A DNA stretch of 64,000 bases from VMCP01 sp964415065 (GTDB lineage: Bacteria; Bacteroidota; Bacteroidia; NS11-12g; UBA955), in contig CAYPYX010000009.1 of the NCBI GenBank assembly GCA_964415065.1, positions 8,794 through 72,793 of the forward strand, read 5' to 3'. Numbering within the stretch: the first letter of the stretch is position 1; each line of letters opens with the position of its first letter. Below, piece after piece: positions 9,478 to 17,694 of this stretch. The notes beneath the pieces were generated by a model. It searched no databases. It was not told the origin of the DNA and was given only the letters and a program-made list of their open reading frames with translations. Both the position numbers and the translations under genes were made by a program.

Positions 9478-10713
9478 ATGCAAAAAGGTACGAATCATAC
9501 CGAATTAGTTGCCATTTTAAAATGGTTTTTCTTACGATTATTAATCGGAGCAGTTCTATTTTTTGTATTGAATTTCATTTATGAAAAGACACTATATAAA
9601 GAAGATTTGAAGCAGTATTCTTCTGTGAAAACACAGATTGACACAGCGTTTAATACAGGTGATATCATTTATTTGGGAGAAAGTAGTAATACTAGTTTTA
9701 ATCCATGGACAGACACATTGAATCAATCAATCTCTGATTTTTTGCAGTTATACATCCCCAATAAAAAAGTCAAAGCGGTGACACATCCTGCATATCATCC
9801 AGGATTATTCCTAAAAATGTTGGAATTACTCCCAGAAGGTGATGTAAGTAAAAAAGTGATTGTTTTGGGTGTAAATATGAGAACCTGCGGCCCTTCTGCT
9901 ATGTTTTCAGGGAATGAGGCTTCGAACCAACAAGAAGCTGTTTTTTATTCTAAGCGCTACCCCTTATTATCTCGTATTTTTATGGGACTGCATTTTTATG
10001 ATAATCGCAGTGGTTTGGAAATGGAACGACTCAAATTTCAATGGTGGAGAACCCAAGACTTAAGTTCGGTTTCGTCTTATAATACGGCGTTAGGTTGGAT
10101 GGAAAGCGTAAATTCTAAAATGGATATAGATCGCATTGAACCCACTTTAAGAGATAGTTTTCAATTGGATCAAATCATTTCTATGATGGGGGCGTATATC
10201 AAGGAATTTGCCTTTGTTCTTGATGAAAAGAATCAACGAATTCTGGATTTAAAGGCCATCGTTACTCACTGTAAAAAACGAAATGTTCGACTGATATTTC
10301 ATATTCTACCACCAAATCGACATCATGCTCAAATGTTATTTGGTAAAGAATTAGTTCAGATAATGGATAAAAATCATCAGTTCTTGGTAAAACAATTACA
10401 AGAGTGGGATGCTGAATTTATTGATAATTATTCTTTGAGAGAAGCTTCGGAGAAGGTGGCAGTTCCAGTGAATTATCAAAAATATTACACGGATTTTTCA
10501 GGTAGTCGTTTTACAGATCAATGGTATCCAACTGAACATTATAATCAAACAATTCGTCAAAAAATTGCGGAATCTATAGCTGTTCAAGCGTTTGGTGTGA
10601 CTCGAACAGCTATTGAATTAAAACAGAATAACTACCCCAATTGGAATGTGGTTATGCCATTATCGGATCCGCAAATTATTAAGTTTAAAAGTTCAAACTT
10701 ATACCGCCCATAA
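9478..10713 (+). CDS. Membrane-anchored SGNH-like acyltransferase partner of the MBOAT protein
   Basis: A 411-residue protein with one N-terminal membrane helix (about residues 15-35) and a large extracytoplasmic domain. LGESSNTS (Ser69) fits an SGNH/GDS-type nucleophile block. DQWYPTEHYNQ near residues 347-357 contains the candidate catalytic His354, though the usual D-x-x-H spacing is not exact. By analogy with AlgJ/AlgX and DltD, it would transfer the acyl group delivered by the MBOAT protein to the polysaccharide; this is inference from synteny plus motif. Its 3' end overlaps the convergent TonB receptor gene by 29 bases. Confidence 0.7.
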   Translation: MQKGTNHTELVAILKWFFLRLLIGAVLFFVLNFIYEKTLYKEDLKQYSSVKTQIDTAFNTGDIIYLGESSNTSFNPWTDTLNQSISDFLQLYIPNKKVKAVTHPAYHPGLFLKMLELLPEGDVSKKVIVLGVNMRTCGPSAMFSGNEASNQQEAVFYSKRYPLLSRIFMGLHFYDNRSGLEMERLKFQWWRTQDLSSVSSYNTALGWMESVNSKMDIDRIEPTLRDSFQLDQIISMMGAYIKEFAFVLDEKNQRILDLKAIVTHCKKRNVRLIFHILPPNRHHAQMLFGKELVQIMDKNHQFLVKQLQEWDAEFIDNYSLREASEKVAVPVNYQKYYTDFSGSRFTDQWYPTEHYNQTIRQKIAESIAVQAFGVTRTAIELKQNNYPNWNVVMPLSDPQIIKFKSSNLYRP

Positions 10714-13315
10714 AATTTCTGGGTGCACTTGGGAATACGAAAACTTCTTGAACTAAATTTCGATCCCCATAAAAATATCCCCAAGTATAACCGTTATTAA
10801 CGTAATAATTGTTTAGCACATTCAATGCTTGTAGTCTAAGTGTAATTGAACGGTTTTGCTTCCATTTGAATGTATATGCCGTAGTGAGTTCACCAAAATG
10901 GTAAGCGTTAATCATTCGGGTTTTATCCTGTGTATTATCTAGGAATTGTTGACCTACCCATTTATGGTTATACAGAATTTTAATTAAATGCGATTTTCCA
11001 TTTCTGATGGGTGATAAATAGGTGTATTCTAAACCAGTTGCGCCGACTTGATTGGGGGAATACGCTATATCAACATTCGTAAAATTGCTATCTACTACTT
11101 CGTAAGTAGCATAATCAATCCATGAAGCCTGTGTTTGTTGTATTTTATTAGCACTGAAGGCTGCATTAGCATGGAGTATGATTGATTGATTAGCTTTCTT
11201 AACTAGGAATATTTTTGTTCCAAGTTCAATTCCTCTTCTGAAACTTTTGTCGACGTTTTTTCTTAAAGGCGTTCCAACATCATTAACAGCGCCTGTTAAT
11301 ACTAATTGGTTGTAATAGTCCATGTAATAGGCATTTAGATTTATGGAATGTCCTTTGGAGGACTCAATCTGATAACCTAATTCATAGTCTACTAGACGTT
11401 CTGGTTTTGGTATGTTTCCTTGATTATTATCTACAAAATCGCTGCGTGCAGGTTCTCGGTTGCCTACAGAAATGGAACCTTGAAATTGGGTAGGTAATCC
11501 ATGGATGTCATTTAAAAAGGTAAATCCGGCTTTTGGATTAAAAAAGTGGAATTCACCGAGGAAATCAATGTTCCTTAAATCATTATCTTTCCCTTTTCCA
11601 ATATGTTTTACATAACGATATTGGAGATCAGTAAATAAAGTAAGCTGCTTGAAAGGCATATAATCCCATTTAGCAAAAGTATTTATATCGGTTTTGTTGC
11701 CTGAGGAGCGATAATATTCATGTGGGTAAGTGTACATAGAATTGGGAACAATTTCGTAGTCACCTCCTAATCCTGCACGTGTAACGAATCCAAAATGTTG
11801 TCCTAAATATTGATTTGCACCTATTCCCCAATGAAGCTCCATTTGTTTATTGGGAGCATAATTTACGTTTGTATTGATACCAACTAAATGGTTTTGTAAC
11901 CAGCGTTGACGTACCAAGTTTATGATATTTGTAGAGGTATCGTTTAAAAGGAAAGGTTTTAATCCATAGAAATCGGCTTTTGCACTATGTTTAAATTGTT
12001 CAAAGTAACCTGATCCATAAGTATAATAACCAGTGGCGTTTACAGTTACTTTGTTGTTAACTTTTCGGTTAAAATACAAATGTGCATGATGCTGTTGATA
12101 GTTATCTGTTTCATTTGGATACAGATAATAATTGTATTTAGAAGGATTTGAATTGAATAGATTATTTGAATCCGACTGATTTAAATATGTAGAACCCGCA
12201 TTGCGATAATAATGGTTGTAAAGTGCTTGAGTGTCTGTTGATTTGGGATTATTGTTATAACTTCCTAATTGATACTTTTCTATGGGAATGCCCCACCAAC
12301 TTTGGAATGTTTGTTCTTGTCCTCCAAAAACCATCAATTTGGCTGTCCATTTTTTATTGATTATTCCGGTCGATAAATGATAACCTCCCAATTTAGAAAA
12401 TGCGCGGTTAATGTATCCATTTGACTGAATATTGGATAATCGAACATCGCTGTAAACCAGGTTATTCCCTAACTTGTGTAAGCCAGATCCGATTTTTGCA
12501 GTTAGTTTGCGTGTATTAAATGAACCATAACTCACATCCAATTGAGAATATTTAGAAGGTACATGGTCTGTTGTAACCTGAATGCTGGCACCAAATGCGC
12601 CTGCCCCATGTGATGAACTACCCACGCCGCGTTGAATGTTTATAGAGTTAGCTGAACTGGTTAAGTCAGGCATGTTTACCCAGAAAACACCTTGACTTTC
12701 TGCGTCATTAATGGGTACACCATTAATGCTTACATTGGTTCTCGTTGCATCACTTCCTCGAACTCTAATTCCTGTATAGCCTATACCATTACCTGCGTCG
12801 GAGGTAGTTACAATGTTAGTTTGGTTCTGAAGTAGGATTGGTAAATCTCTTCCGGTGTTCTGGACTAACAACTCTTGCTTGTTGATAATCGTATTAGCGG
12901 TAACACTTTTTCTTCCAGAACGATATAAAGATCGTACAATTACATCTTCGATAGGTTCAATTACGATTGTGTCATATTTCTGGGTTATAAATTGCTTGGG
13001 TGTGGTATCAATGTGTTTGATTTTAGAGTCAACTTGTGAATTTAACCCACTGCCTTGTATGTTTCTGTTTTCAACCTTTACAGTTACATGTGATTTATTG
13101 GGTTCAATGAAATAGGTTGAGCTGATGTTTGATGCTTTTAAAGGAACATATAGGAAAATTCCGCAAAAGAATCCCCAGAAAAGATTGAAAAAAATAGAAC
13201 GCACTTTGTCCGAATAGAAATGTAAATCCGCATAGGAATTCGAATTAGTACTGAAGAAAGGACTACACTGAATCTTAGTTCTTTCAGATTTGGTTGATGG
13301 TTTGGTGTTTTTCAT
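10685..13315 (-). CDS. TonB-dependent outer-membrane receptor under TPP riboswitch control (thiamine uptake, Omr1-like)
   Basis: An 876-residue TonB-dependent receptor: a plug domain (with GIRVRGSDATRTNVSINGVP and RGVGSSSHGAGAFG) followed by a long beta-barrel ending in aromatic-terminated ISLNF. The only hydrophobic export segment (FFNLFWGFFCGIFLYVPL) begins about 43 residues in, so a downstream GTG start is possible. ATG 13315 is kept because it follows the riboswitch directly. The TPP riboswitch immediately upstream makes thiamine, or a precursor or phosphate of it, the likely cargo, as described for thiamine-regulated outer-membrane receptors in Bacteroidota. The 3' end overlaps the opposing gene by 29 bases. 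Confidence 0.9.
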   Translation of the reverse strand: MKNTKPSTKSERTKIQCSPFFSTNSNSYADLHFYSDKVRSIFFNLFWGFFCGIFLYVPLKASNISSTYFIEPNKSHVTVKVENRNIQGSGLNSQVDSKIKHIDTTPKQFITQKYDTIVIEPIEDVIVRSLYRSGRKSVTANTIINKQELLVQNTGRDLPILLQNQTNIVTTSDAGNGIGYTGIRVRGSDATRTNVSINGVPINDAESQGVFWVNMPDLTSSANSINIQRGVGSSSHGAGAFGASIQVTTDHVPSKYSQLDVSYGSFNTRKLTAKIGSGLHKLGNNLVYSDVRLSNIQSNGYINRAFSKLGGYHLSTGIINKKWTAKLMVFGGQEQTFQSWWGIPIEKYQLGSYNNNPKSTDTQALYNHYYRNAGSTYLNQSDSNNLFNSNPSKYNYYLYPNETDNYQQHHAHLYFNRKVNNKVTVNATGYYTYGSGYFEQFKHSAKADFYGLKPFLLNDTSTNIINLVRQRWLQNHLVGINTNVNYAPNKQMELHWGIGANQYLGQHFGFVTRAGLGGDYEIVPNSMYTYPHEYYRSSGNKTDINTFAKWDYMPFKQLTLFTDLQYRYVKHIGKGKDNDLRNIDFLGEFHFFNPKAGFTFLNDIHGLPTQFQGSISVGNREPARSDFVDNNQGNIPKPERLVDYELGYQIESSKGHSINLNAYYMDYYNQLVLTGAVNDVGTPLRKNVDKSFRRGIELGTKIFLVKKANQSIILHANAAFSANKIQQTQASWIDYATYEVVDSNFTNVDIAYSPNQVGATGLEYTYLSPIRNGKSHLIKILYNHKWVGQQFLDNTQDKTRMINAYHFGELTTAYTFKWKQNRSITLRLQALNVLNNYYVNNGYTWGYFYGDRNLVQEVFVFPSAPRNFMGGISLNF

Positions 13316-13354
13316 GTCTCAAATTTTACATGCATTCGAGACGCTCCACTATTG

Positions 13355-13441
13355 AACGGAGTGGTACATTTCCCTTCGCAGGCATTATCCTGAGCAGGTT
13401 TCCGGGTCTAATCTCAGCGCTCTATTACGAGGCACCCCGAA
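13355..13441 (-). ncRNA. TPP (thiamine pyrophosphate) riboswitch aptamer
   Basis: Read on the minus strand, the conserved TPP elements occur in order: the P1 strand CGGGGTG (13433-13439), the CTGAGA box (13412-13417), the ACCCG/AACCTG region, the GATAATGCC block, GCGAAGGGAAA (13369-13379), and the closing P1 strand CACTCCG (13357-13363). The two P1 strands pair over 7 bp with one G-U. An outer pair GCATTCG (13438-13444) with CGAATGC (13332-13338) could extend or replace P1. The receptor's ATG is 16 bases beyond the latter. Downstream CCACT/AGTGG can form an alternative hairpin that takes up the P1 3' strand, a plausible expression platform. Confidence 0.95.
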
Positions 13442-13448
13442 TGCGATG

Positions 13449-13456
13449 CAAATGTA
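13449..13456 (-). promoter_or_regulatory. -7 promoter element of the riboswitch-TonB receptor gene
   Basis: TACATTTG on the minus strand is a perfect TAnnTTTG. The predicted transcription start, about 4-5 bases on, coincides with the first base of the extended riboswitch stem near 13444. Confidence 0.6.
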
Positions 13457-13469
13457 ACAATATTTCAAT

Positions 13470-13477
13470 TAGATTTG
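13470..13477 (+). promoter_or_regulatory. -7 promoter element of the PLP enzyme gene
   Basis: TAGATTTG, a perfect TAnnTTTG, ends four bases before the ATG at 13482. It is divergent from the riboswitch promoter 14 bases away. An almost leaderless mRNA is implied. Confidence 0.5.
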
Positions 13478-13481
13478 TTTA

Positions 13482-14357
13482 ATGAATTTTAGTGAAGCCA
13501 AATTACAGCAGGTTGAATTGGAGATTCTAGGTAGAAATTTATGCTTTGAAATTCAGCGCGATGATTTGTTACATCCTCTTGTTTCAGGAAATAAATGGCG
13601 TAAACTGAAGGGATGGATAGAGGAATACAAGTTGGGAAATTATGATGGTATTCTGACTTTTGGAGGAGCATTCAGCAATCATTTGTTAGCTACCGCAGCG
13701 TTTGGATTTGATTCTAACATACCTACTATCGGTATTGTTCGCGGGGATGAGGGTTTTGAAAATCATTATTTATCGTATTGTAACTCTGTAAACATGGAAT
13801 TACATTTTGTTTCAAGATTTGATTATCGAGATAAGCTGGAGTGTTCTGAGCGTATTTTAGACGGTCGTAAATATCTAGTTATTCCAGAAGGGGGTAGTGG
13901 TTTGGCCGGTATTCATGGGTTTGAAGAGTTAGTGAATAGTTGGCAGATGGAACCGGATATGGTAGTTTGTGCTAGTGCAACGGGTACTACTGCATTGGGA
14001 TTATCTGCTGCAATGCTAAAGCGTGGATGGAATACACGGGTTAAAGCAGTTTTTATATTAAGGAATGCTCAGGAACAACAGGATTTATGGAATAACTATC
14101 CGTTATTCAGTAGTTTGATTGATCCTGTGTTGGGATATGATTGTGGTGGTTATGCAAAAACATCTCCGGAGTTAATTCAGTTTATCCAAAATATTCAGTT
14201 GCAGGTCAACTTTCCCATAGACCCAGTTTATGTTGGTAAAGGTTTGTATGCCTTATGGGATCATCCAGAATGGTCCATGCAGAATACGGTTTATTTACAC
14301 ACAGGAGGGCAATGGGGTAAGGATTCCGAACGATTTGCTCCTATTTATGTGCAATAA
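13482..14357 (+). CDS. PLP-dependent ACC deaminase / D-cysteine desulfhydrase family protein
   Basis: A 291-residue cytoplasmic enzyme of the tryptophan synthase beta-like PLP superfamily. VSGNKWRKLK holds the expected Schiff-base lysine (Lys38), and GGAFSNHLLA is the cofactor/substrate loop seen in 1-aminocyclopropane-1-carboxylate deaminases and D-cysteine desulfhydrases. EGGSGLAGIHG and SATGTTALGLS fit the phosphate-binding region. It is slightly shorter than the typical 320-340 residues. Which amino acid it uses cannot be told from these motifs. It is divergent from the thiamine receptor with a shared 166-bp intergenic region, but no functional link is evident. Confidence 0.85.
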   Translation: MNFSEAKLQQVELEILGRNLCFEIQRDDLLHPLVSGNKWRKLKGWIEEYKLGNYDGILTFGGAFSNHLLATAAFGFDSNIPTIGIVRGDEGFENHYLSYCNSVNMELHFVSRFDYRDKLECSERILDGRKYLVIPEGGSGLAGIHGFEELVNSWQMEPDMVVCASATGTTALGLSAAMLKRGWNTRVKAVFILRNAQEQQDLWNNYPLFSSLIDPVLGYDCGGYAKTSPELIQFIQNIQLQVNFPIDPVYVGKGLYALWDHPEWSMQNTVYLHTGGQWGKDSERFAPIYVQ

Positions 14358-14523
14358 TTTATAGGAATATTGAGGTTGTAACTAACCGTGATAATGAAAG
14401 TTGTGCAACGTTTTTAATTTATCTGCCTTTTATTTATTGCTCTGCGGCATGTTATTAGTTAATGTTGTAGCAAAAGCCCTGTTTGAACAAATATTATTTT
14501 GATTTTTTTAAATGTTTTGCACT

Positions 14524-15117
14524 TTACTTGGTTCTCATGGGATCTACGTTTCCAGTTAAGATTAAGTGGTGTTTTTTTTCTTTATGGTCAAAAAATACAT
14601 CCACATGTTTCCTAAAAAAACCAAATGTATTGGCTGTTTTGTAAGCGGCAGAAACGTATCCCGTATCGTTTGGGGATATTAGCCCTTTTGTGAATTCTGT
14701 GGCTGTGCAACTGCATCCTGCTTGAACATCGGAAATGGAAATGGGTTTATTCCCTTTATTGATGAAGTAGAATTTGGTTGTAGCTGGTGGTCCACTTGGA
14801 ACATCTCCAAAAGTGTGAATGCGTTCAAACCAATAAACCGAATCAACATCATTTGAGCTACTTGCCGCAAATTCAATGGTGGTGGAAGATGGAATAATGC
14901 TGCTTGAACTTGTGGGATTTTCTTTCGTATTATTTTGACTTAAGTTGCTAGGGTTGGTTGCGTTTTTACTTGGTTTTGAAGGAGAAACTTCGTTAATATC
15001 GTTGTTTTGGCTTCTAGTTGAATCCAAAGATTTTCTATAAGAATCACATCCCCCAAAGAGAAAAATAAGGGTAGCTAAAAATAGTGCAGTGCTTTTTTTA
15101 TTAGTTACGTTTTTCAT
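14524..15117 (-). CDS. DUF1573 lipoprotein
   Basis: About 197 residues from ATG 15117. An upstream TTG at 15144 would overlap the preceding gene and add nothing to the signal. A lipoprotein signal with lipobox LFGGC is followed by a Ser/Asn-rich linker of about 70 residues. The DUF1573 domain (an Ig-like ASH/MSP-type fold) then occupies the C-terminal half, with the conserved C-x-C as AGCSCTATE. It probably sits in the periplasm or at a membrane face. It is the last gene of the unit SIMPL - DUF1573 - DUF1573. Biochemical function of the family is unknown. Confidence 0.85.
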   Translation of the reverse strand: MKNVTNKKSTALFLATLIFLFGGCDSYRKSLDSTRSQNNDINEVSPSKPSKNATNPSNLSQNNTKENPTSSSSIIPSSTTIEFAASSSNDVDSVYWFERIHTFGDVPSGPPATTKFYFINKGNKPISISDVQAGCSCTATEFTKGLISPNDTGYVSAAYKTANTFGFFRKHVDVFFDHKEKKHHLILTGNVDPMRTK

Positions 15118-15127
15118 CGGAGTTATT

Positions 15128-15646
15128 TTATTTTTCAAGTTCAATAAGAGGAACTTCTTTTTTTGGAGTATTTAGTACTCTAATTTGTTTTGGTTTATAG
15201 ATGATAGGTCTCTGGCCGGGTTTTACAATATTTCGAACTACATTGATATTTCCTTCAATGACCAATTCCATACTTCCATCATTGAAATCTACGATAGCTC
15301 TTTTGTAGAATGGCCCAGGAGGTACGTTTTTGGACATAAGAAACAAATAAATAGTATCTATTTCACCGGGTGGGATTCCTTTTTCGGGATACGCATAATG
15401 TGTGCAAACGCAATCTGGTACACACTGAGAAATGTAAATAGTATCCATTGAGATGTTAGCAATGGGAAATACCGCTTCGATGATATCTCCGGAATTGCAA
15501 TCTTGATTGATCTTATTGTTGCCGATAACGCGAAGACTTCCTTGTTCATCTTCAGCAATTAATGGTATTTGAGAAAATGATAATGAGGGAAATAGCAGAT
15601 TAATAGTAAAGAATATGACTATAATTATTATTTGTTTCATGACCAT
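15128..15646 (-). CDS. DUF1573-like exported protein
   Basis: A 172-residue protein with a signal peptide (hydrophobic IIIIVIFFTINLLFP, cleavage near SFSQ) and one DUF1573-like domain. The C-x-C motif appears in a diverged form, VPDCVCTHY. Further down is a typical strand pattern (AIVDFNDGSMELVIEGNI). A Lys/Pro-rich tail of about 35 residues follows. The start could be ATG 15646 or ATG 15640. It lies 17 bases downstream of the SIMPL gene and 10 bases before the next DUF1573 start, so the three are very likely one transcript. Function unknown. Confidence 0.75.
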   Translation of the reverse strand: MVMKQIIIIVIFFTINLLFPSLSFSQIPLIAEDEQGSLRVIGNNKINQDCNSGDIIEAVFPIANISMDTIYISQCVPDCVCTHYAYPEKGIPPGEIDTIYLFLMSKNVPPGPFYKRAIVDFNDGSMELVIEGNINVVRNIVKPGQRPIIYKPKQIRVLNTPKKEVPLIELEK

Positions 15647-15663
15647 TTTAAGATTAATCTGAT

Positions 15664-16413
15664 TTAATCGATTCCAAAGTTTAGTTTTACAGTGATAGAC
15701 GCTTTTTTATCCTTATCTGTTGTATTGAATACACCGCCCCATTCGTATTGTTCGGATGAATTTCTTCCGGTAATTTGAAATACACCCATAGTTGCTGATT
15801 TTAAATTGCCTAGATCGGATCCACTTTTCTCGGCAATTTGTTTAGCTCTAAGAGTGGCATTCTCAGTTGCTTTGGAAATTAGTTCAATCTTAAGATCCTC
15901 AAGTTTCGTGTAGTAATAGCTTGGTGATTCAGAATTAATTTCAATTCCTACATTTATTAAATCGGTAATTTCTCTAGACGCAAGTTCAACTATAGATAGA
16001 TTTTTCGATTCAATACGCACATTCTGTGACAGGATATAGCCATCAAATATTTGTTCCTGACGGTATTCTCCGTTGGAACGGTATTCGTTGTATGTGTAGT
16101 GTTTTTCTGAGTTAATTGAGGAGAAAACCAATTCAGATTCCTTAAAGCCCTTACTGATGAGGTAATCTTTGATTGTTTTTGCGTCCTTTTTTAGTTGAGC
16201 AAACCCTTGCTGTTTATTTAGGGATTTATTGTTGTACGATACAGTCCATACCGCAAGATCTGAGGTAAACTCTTTTTCAGCTAGGCCAGTTGTGTAAATT
16301 GTTTCGTTTGCAACAAATTTATACTTATAACTGGATGCAAGAATTGCTGCTGATAGAACAATGGATAATCCAATGAGCCCAGTTACGGCTAGTTTGAGGT
16401 ATTTGGTTTTCAT
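15664..16413 (-). CDS. SIMPL domain (DUF541) protein
   Basis: A 249-residue protein with an N-terminal membrane or signal helix (LAVTGLIGLSIVLSAAILA) and a SIMPL/DUF541 domain. The family shows as an opening TTGLAEKEFTSDLAVW, a central YILSQNVRIES, and ATENATLRAKQIAEKSG near the C terminus. SIMPL proteins are periplasmic or membrane-associated, and their activity is poorly defined; the family name comes from a mouse signalling protein. It is separated from the upstream DUF1573 genes by a strong terminator (16621-16648) and leads the short operon with two more DUF1573 genes. Confidence 0.88.
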   Translation of the reverse strand: MKTKYLKLAVTGLIGLSIVLSAAILASSYKYKFVANETIYTTGLAEKEFTSDLAVWTVSYNNKSLNKQQGFAQLKKDAKTIKDYLISKGFKESELVFSSINSEKHYTYNEYRSNGEYRQEQIFDGYILSQNVRIESKNLSIVELASREITDLINVGIEINSESPSYYYTKLEDLKIELISKATENATLRAKQIAEKSGSDLGNLKSATMGVFQITGRNSSEQYEWGGVFNTTDKDKKASITVKLNFGID

Positions 16414-16620
16414 CTTTGTGCTTATTGATGGAGTTTGTGAAATGATCGGTTACTTTTTTCTTTATTTTAAAGGTGAAGATAGTTAAAAGATATTTATAGT
16501 ATGAAGATTTTGGAAGAAATTAATGTTTTTGAAAATCTTAAGACAGCAAGAGTTTGGGTTTTCGGTTGGATCTTAGTTTTTTAGTCGGATAGTTATGGGG
16601 ATAGGATTAGGTATAAATTA

Positions 16621-16648
16621 AAAAGGGCTGTCACTTGACAGCCCTTTT
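16621..16648 (-). terminator. Intrinsic terminator after the DUF1573 pair
   Basis: AAAAGGGCTGTC (16621-16632) and GACAGCCCTTTT (16637-16648) form a perfect 12-bp stem with a 4-base loop and U-rich flanks. It lies 6 bases past the stop of the gene at 16654-17100 in that gene's direction, separating it from the SIMPL operon. Confidence 0.92.
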
Positions 16649-16653
16649 TACTA

Positions 16654-17100
16654 TTACTTAATAATAATGGGTGATAAAGGTTTTTCTGGTTCTTTTACAA
16701 CGTTTCCAGAAATTGTTAATGTTTGTTCACCTGCGTTGGAAGTAACAAAAATGTTTTTACTGAATGTACCTGGACGTCCTGCCGAATTGTATTCAGCACG
16801 TATCACCGCAGTTTTACCTGGTTCAATGGTTTCACGAGGCCATTTAGGTGTTGTGCAGCCGCAGCTAGCTCGAACGTTGGTCAAAGTTAATGGTTCTGTA
16901 CCCGTGTTGGTAAATGTAAACTCATGAGTAGCAATTTGACCTTCAATTATGTTACCAAAACTATGCGACAAATTCTCAAATTTGATTTCTGCTTTTCCAC
17001 CTGGAGTTAAGAAATCTACTTTTTTGTCATCAGTTTGCACTTGAGCAAATGATGCAATTGAAAAACCTAAAAATGCCCCTAAAACAATTAATTTTTTCAT
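16654..17100 (-). CDS. DUF1573 exported protein
   Basis: 148 residues with a clean signal peptide (MKKLIVLGAFLGFSIASFAQ) and one DUF1573 domain containing LSHSFGNI, FTNTGTEPLTL and RASCGCTTPKWP. Its layout closely matches the upstream neighbour (17151-17567), so a tandem duplication is likely. The intergenic gap between them is 50 bases with no terminator, and a strong terminator follows this gene. Related DUF1573 domains are Ig-like and lack catalytic residues, so a binding or structural periplasmic role is the reasonable inference. Confidence 0.88.
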   Translation of the reverse strand: MKKLIVLGAFLGFSIASFAQVQTDDKKVDFLTPGGKAEIKFENLSHSFGNIIEGQIATHEFTFTNTGTEPLTLTNVRASCGCTTPKWPRETIEPGKTAVIRAEYNSAGRPGTFSKNIFVTSNAGEQTLTISGNVVKEPEKPLSPIIIK

Positions 17101-17150
17101 GTTGTTAAATGTAAACCTACTGAATTTCTTCCGAAAGTAAACTGCTGTTG

Positions 17151-17567
17151 TTATTTTTTAGCACTAACTACGGTACCACTGATAGTTAAATCTGTAATAT
17201 CTCCGTTGTCTAAAGTTACTTTTACTGATTTTTGAAAATATCCAGGACGACCTTCGGTTCCGTAACTTGCTTTTACTTCACCAGTTTCACCAGGCATAAT
17301 GGGTGTTTTAGTCCAAGTAGGAGTGGTGCAACCGCAAGAAGGGGCTGCATTAGTAATTACTACAGGGGCGTTTGAATTATTTTTGAATTTAAAAGTAACA
17401 TCCGCTGTAGGTCCCATGTTAACGGTACCGAAATCGTGAGATTTAAATTCCCAAGCAATCGGTGCTGTTGGAGTTGGTTGAACTTTTGAGCCTTTTGTGT
17501 CTTTTTGAGCAAAAGCAGAAGTAGTTAAAGCTAATGCTACTGCGATGAATGTTAATACCTTTTTCAT
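17151..17567 (-). CDS. DUF1573 exported protein
   Basis: 138 residues with a signal peptide (MKKVLTFIAVALALTTSAFAQ) and a single DUF1573 domain: SHDFGTVNMG, FKNNSNAPVVITNAAP, SCGCTTPTW. It is the first gene of a two-gene unit with 16654-17100. infB ends 127 bases upstream on the same strand. I see no perfect TAnnTTTG element in between, so its promoter is unassigned. Function unknown. Confidence 0.88.
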   Translation of the reverse strand: MKKVLTFIAVALALTTSAFAQKDTKGSKVQPTPTAPIAWEFKSHDFGTVNMGPTADVTFKFKNNSNAPVVITNAAPSCGCTTPTWTKTPIMPGETGEVKASYGTEGRPGYFQKSVKVTLDNGDITDLTISGTVVSAKK

Positions 17568-17694
17568 ATTTCTGAATTTTAGTTTTTTAGTTTGTGTTAC
17601 AACAACTGTACCAATTTAGACGTTTTTGTTTTTACTTAAGTTGGCTAATCGTTGTAATTATTTTTTTTATGGATGAAAAATGATGGTTTTAAAA

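Noticed and set aside
16501..16584. 27-codon frame on the plus strand between SIMPL and DUF1573 genes
   Set aside because: No promoter, ribosome site or neighbour on that strand; length is expected by chance.
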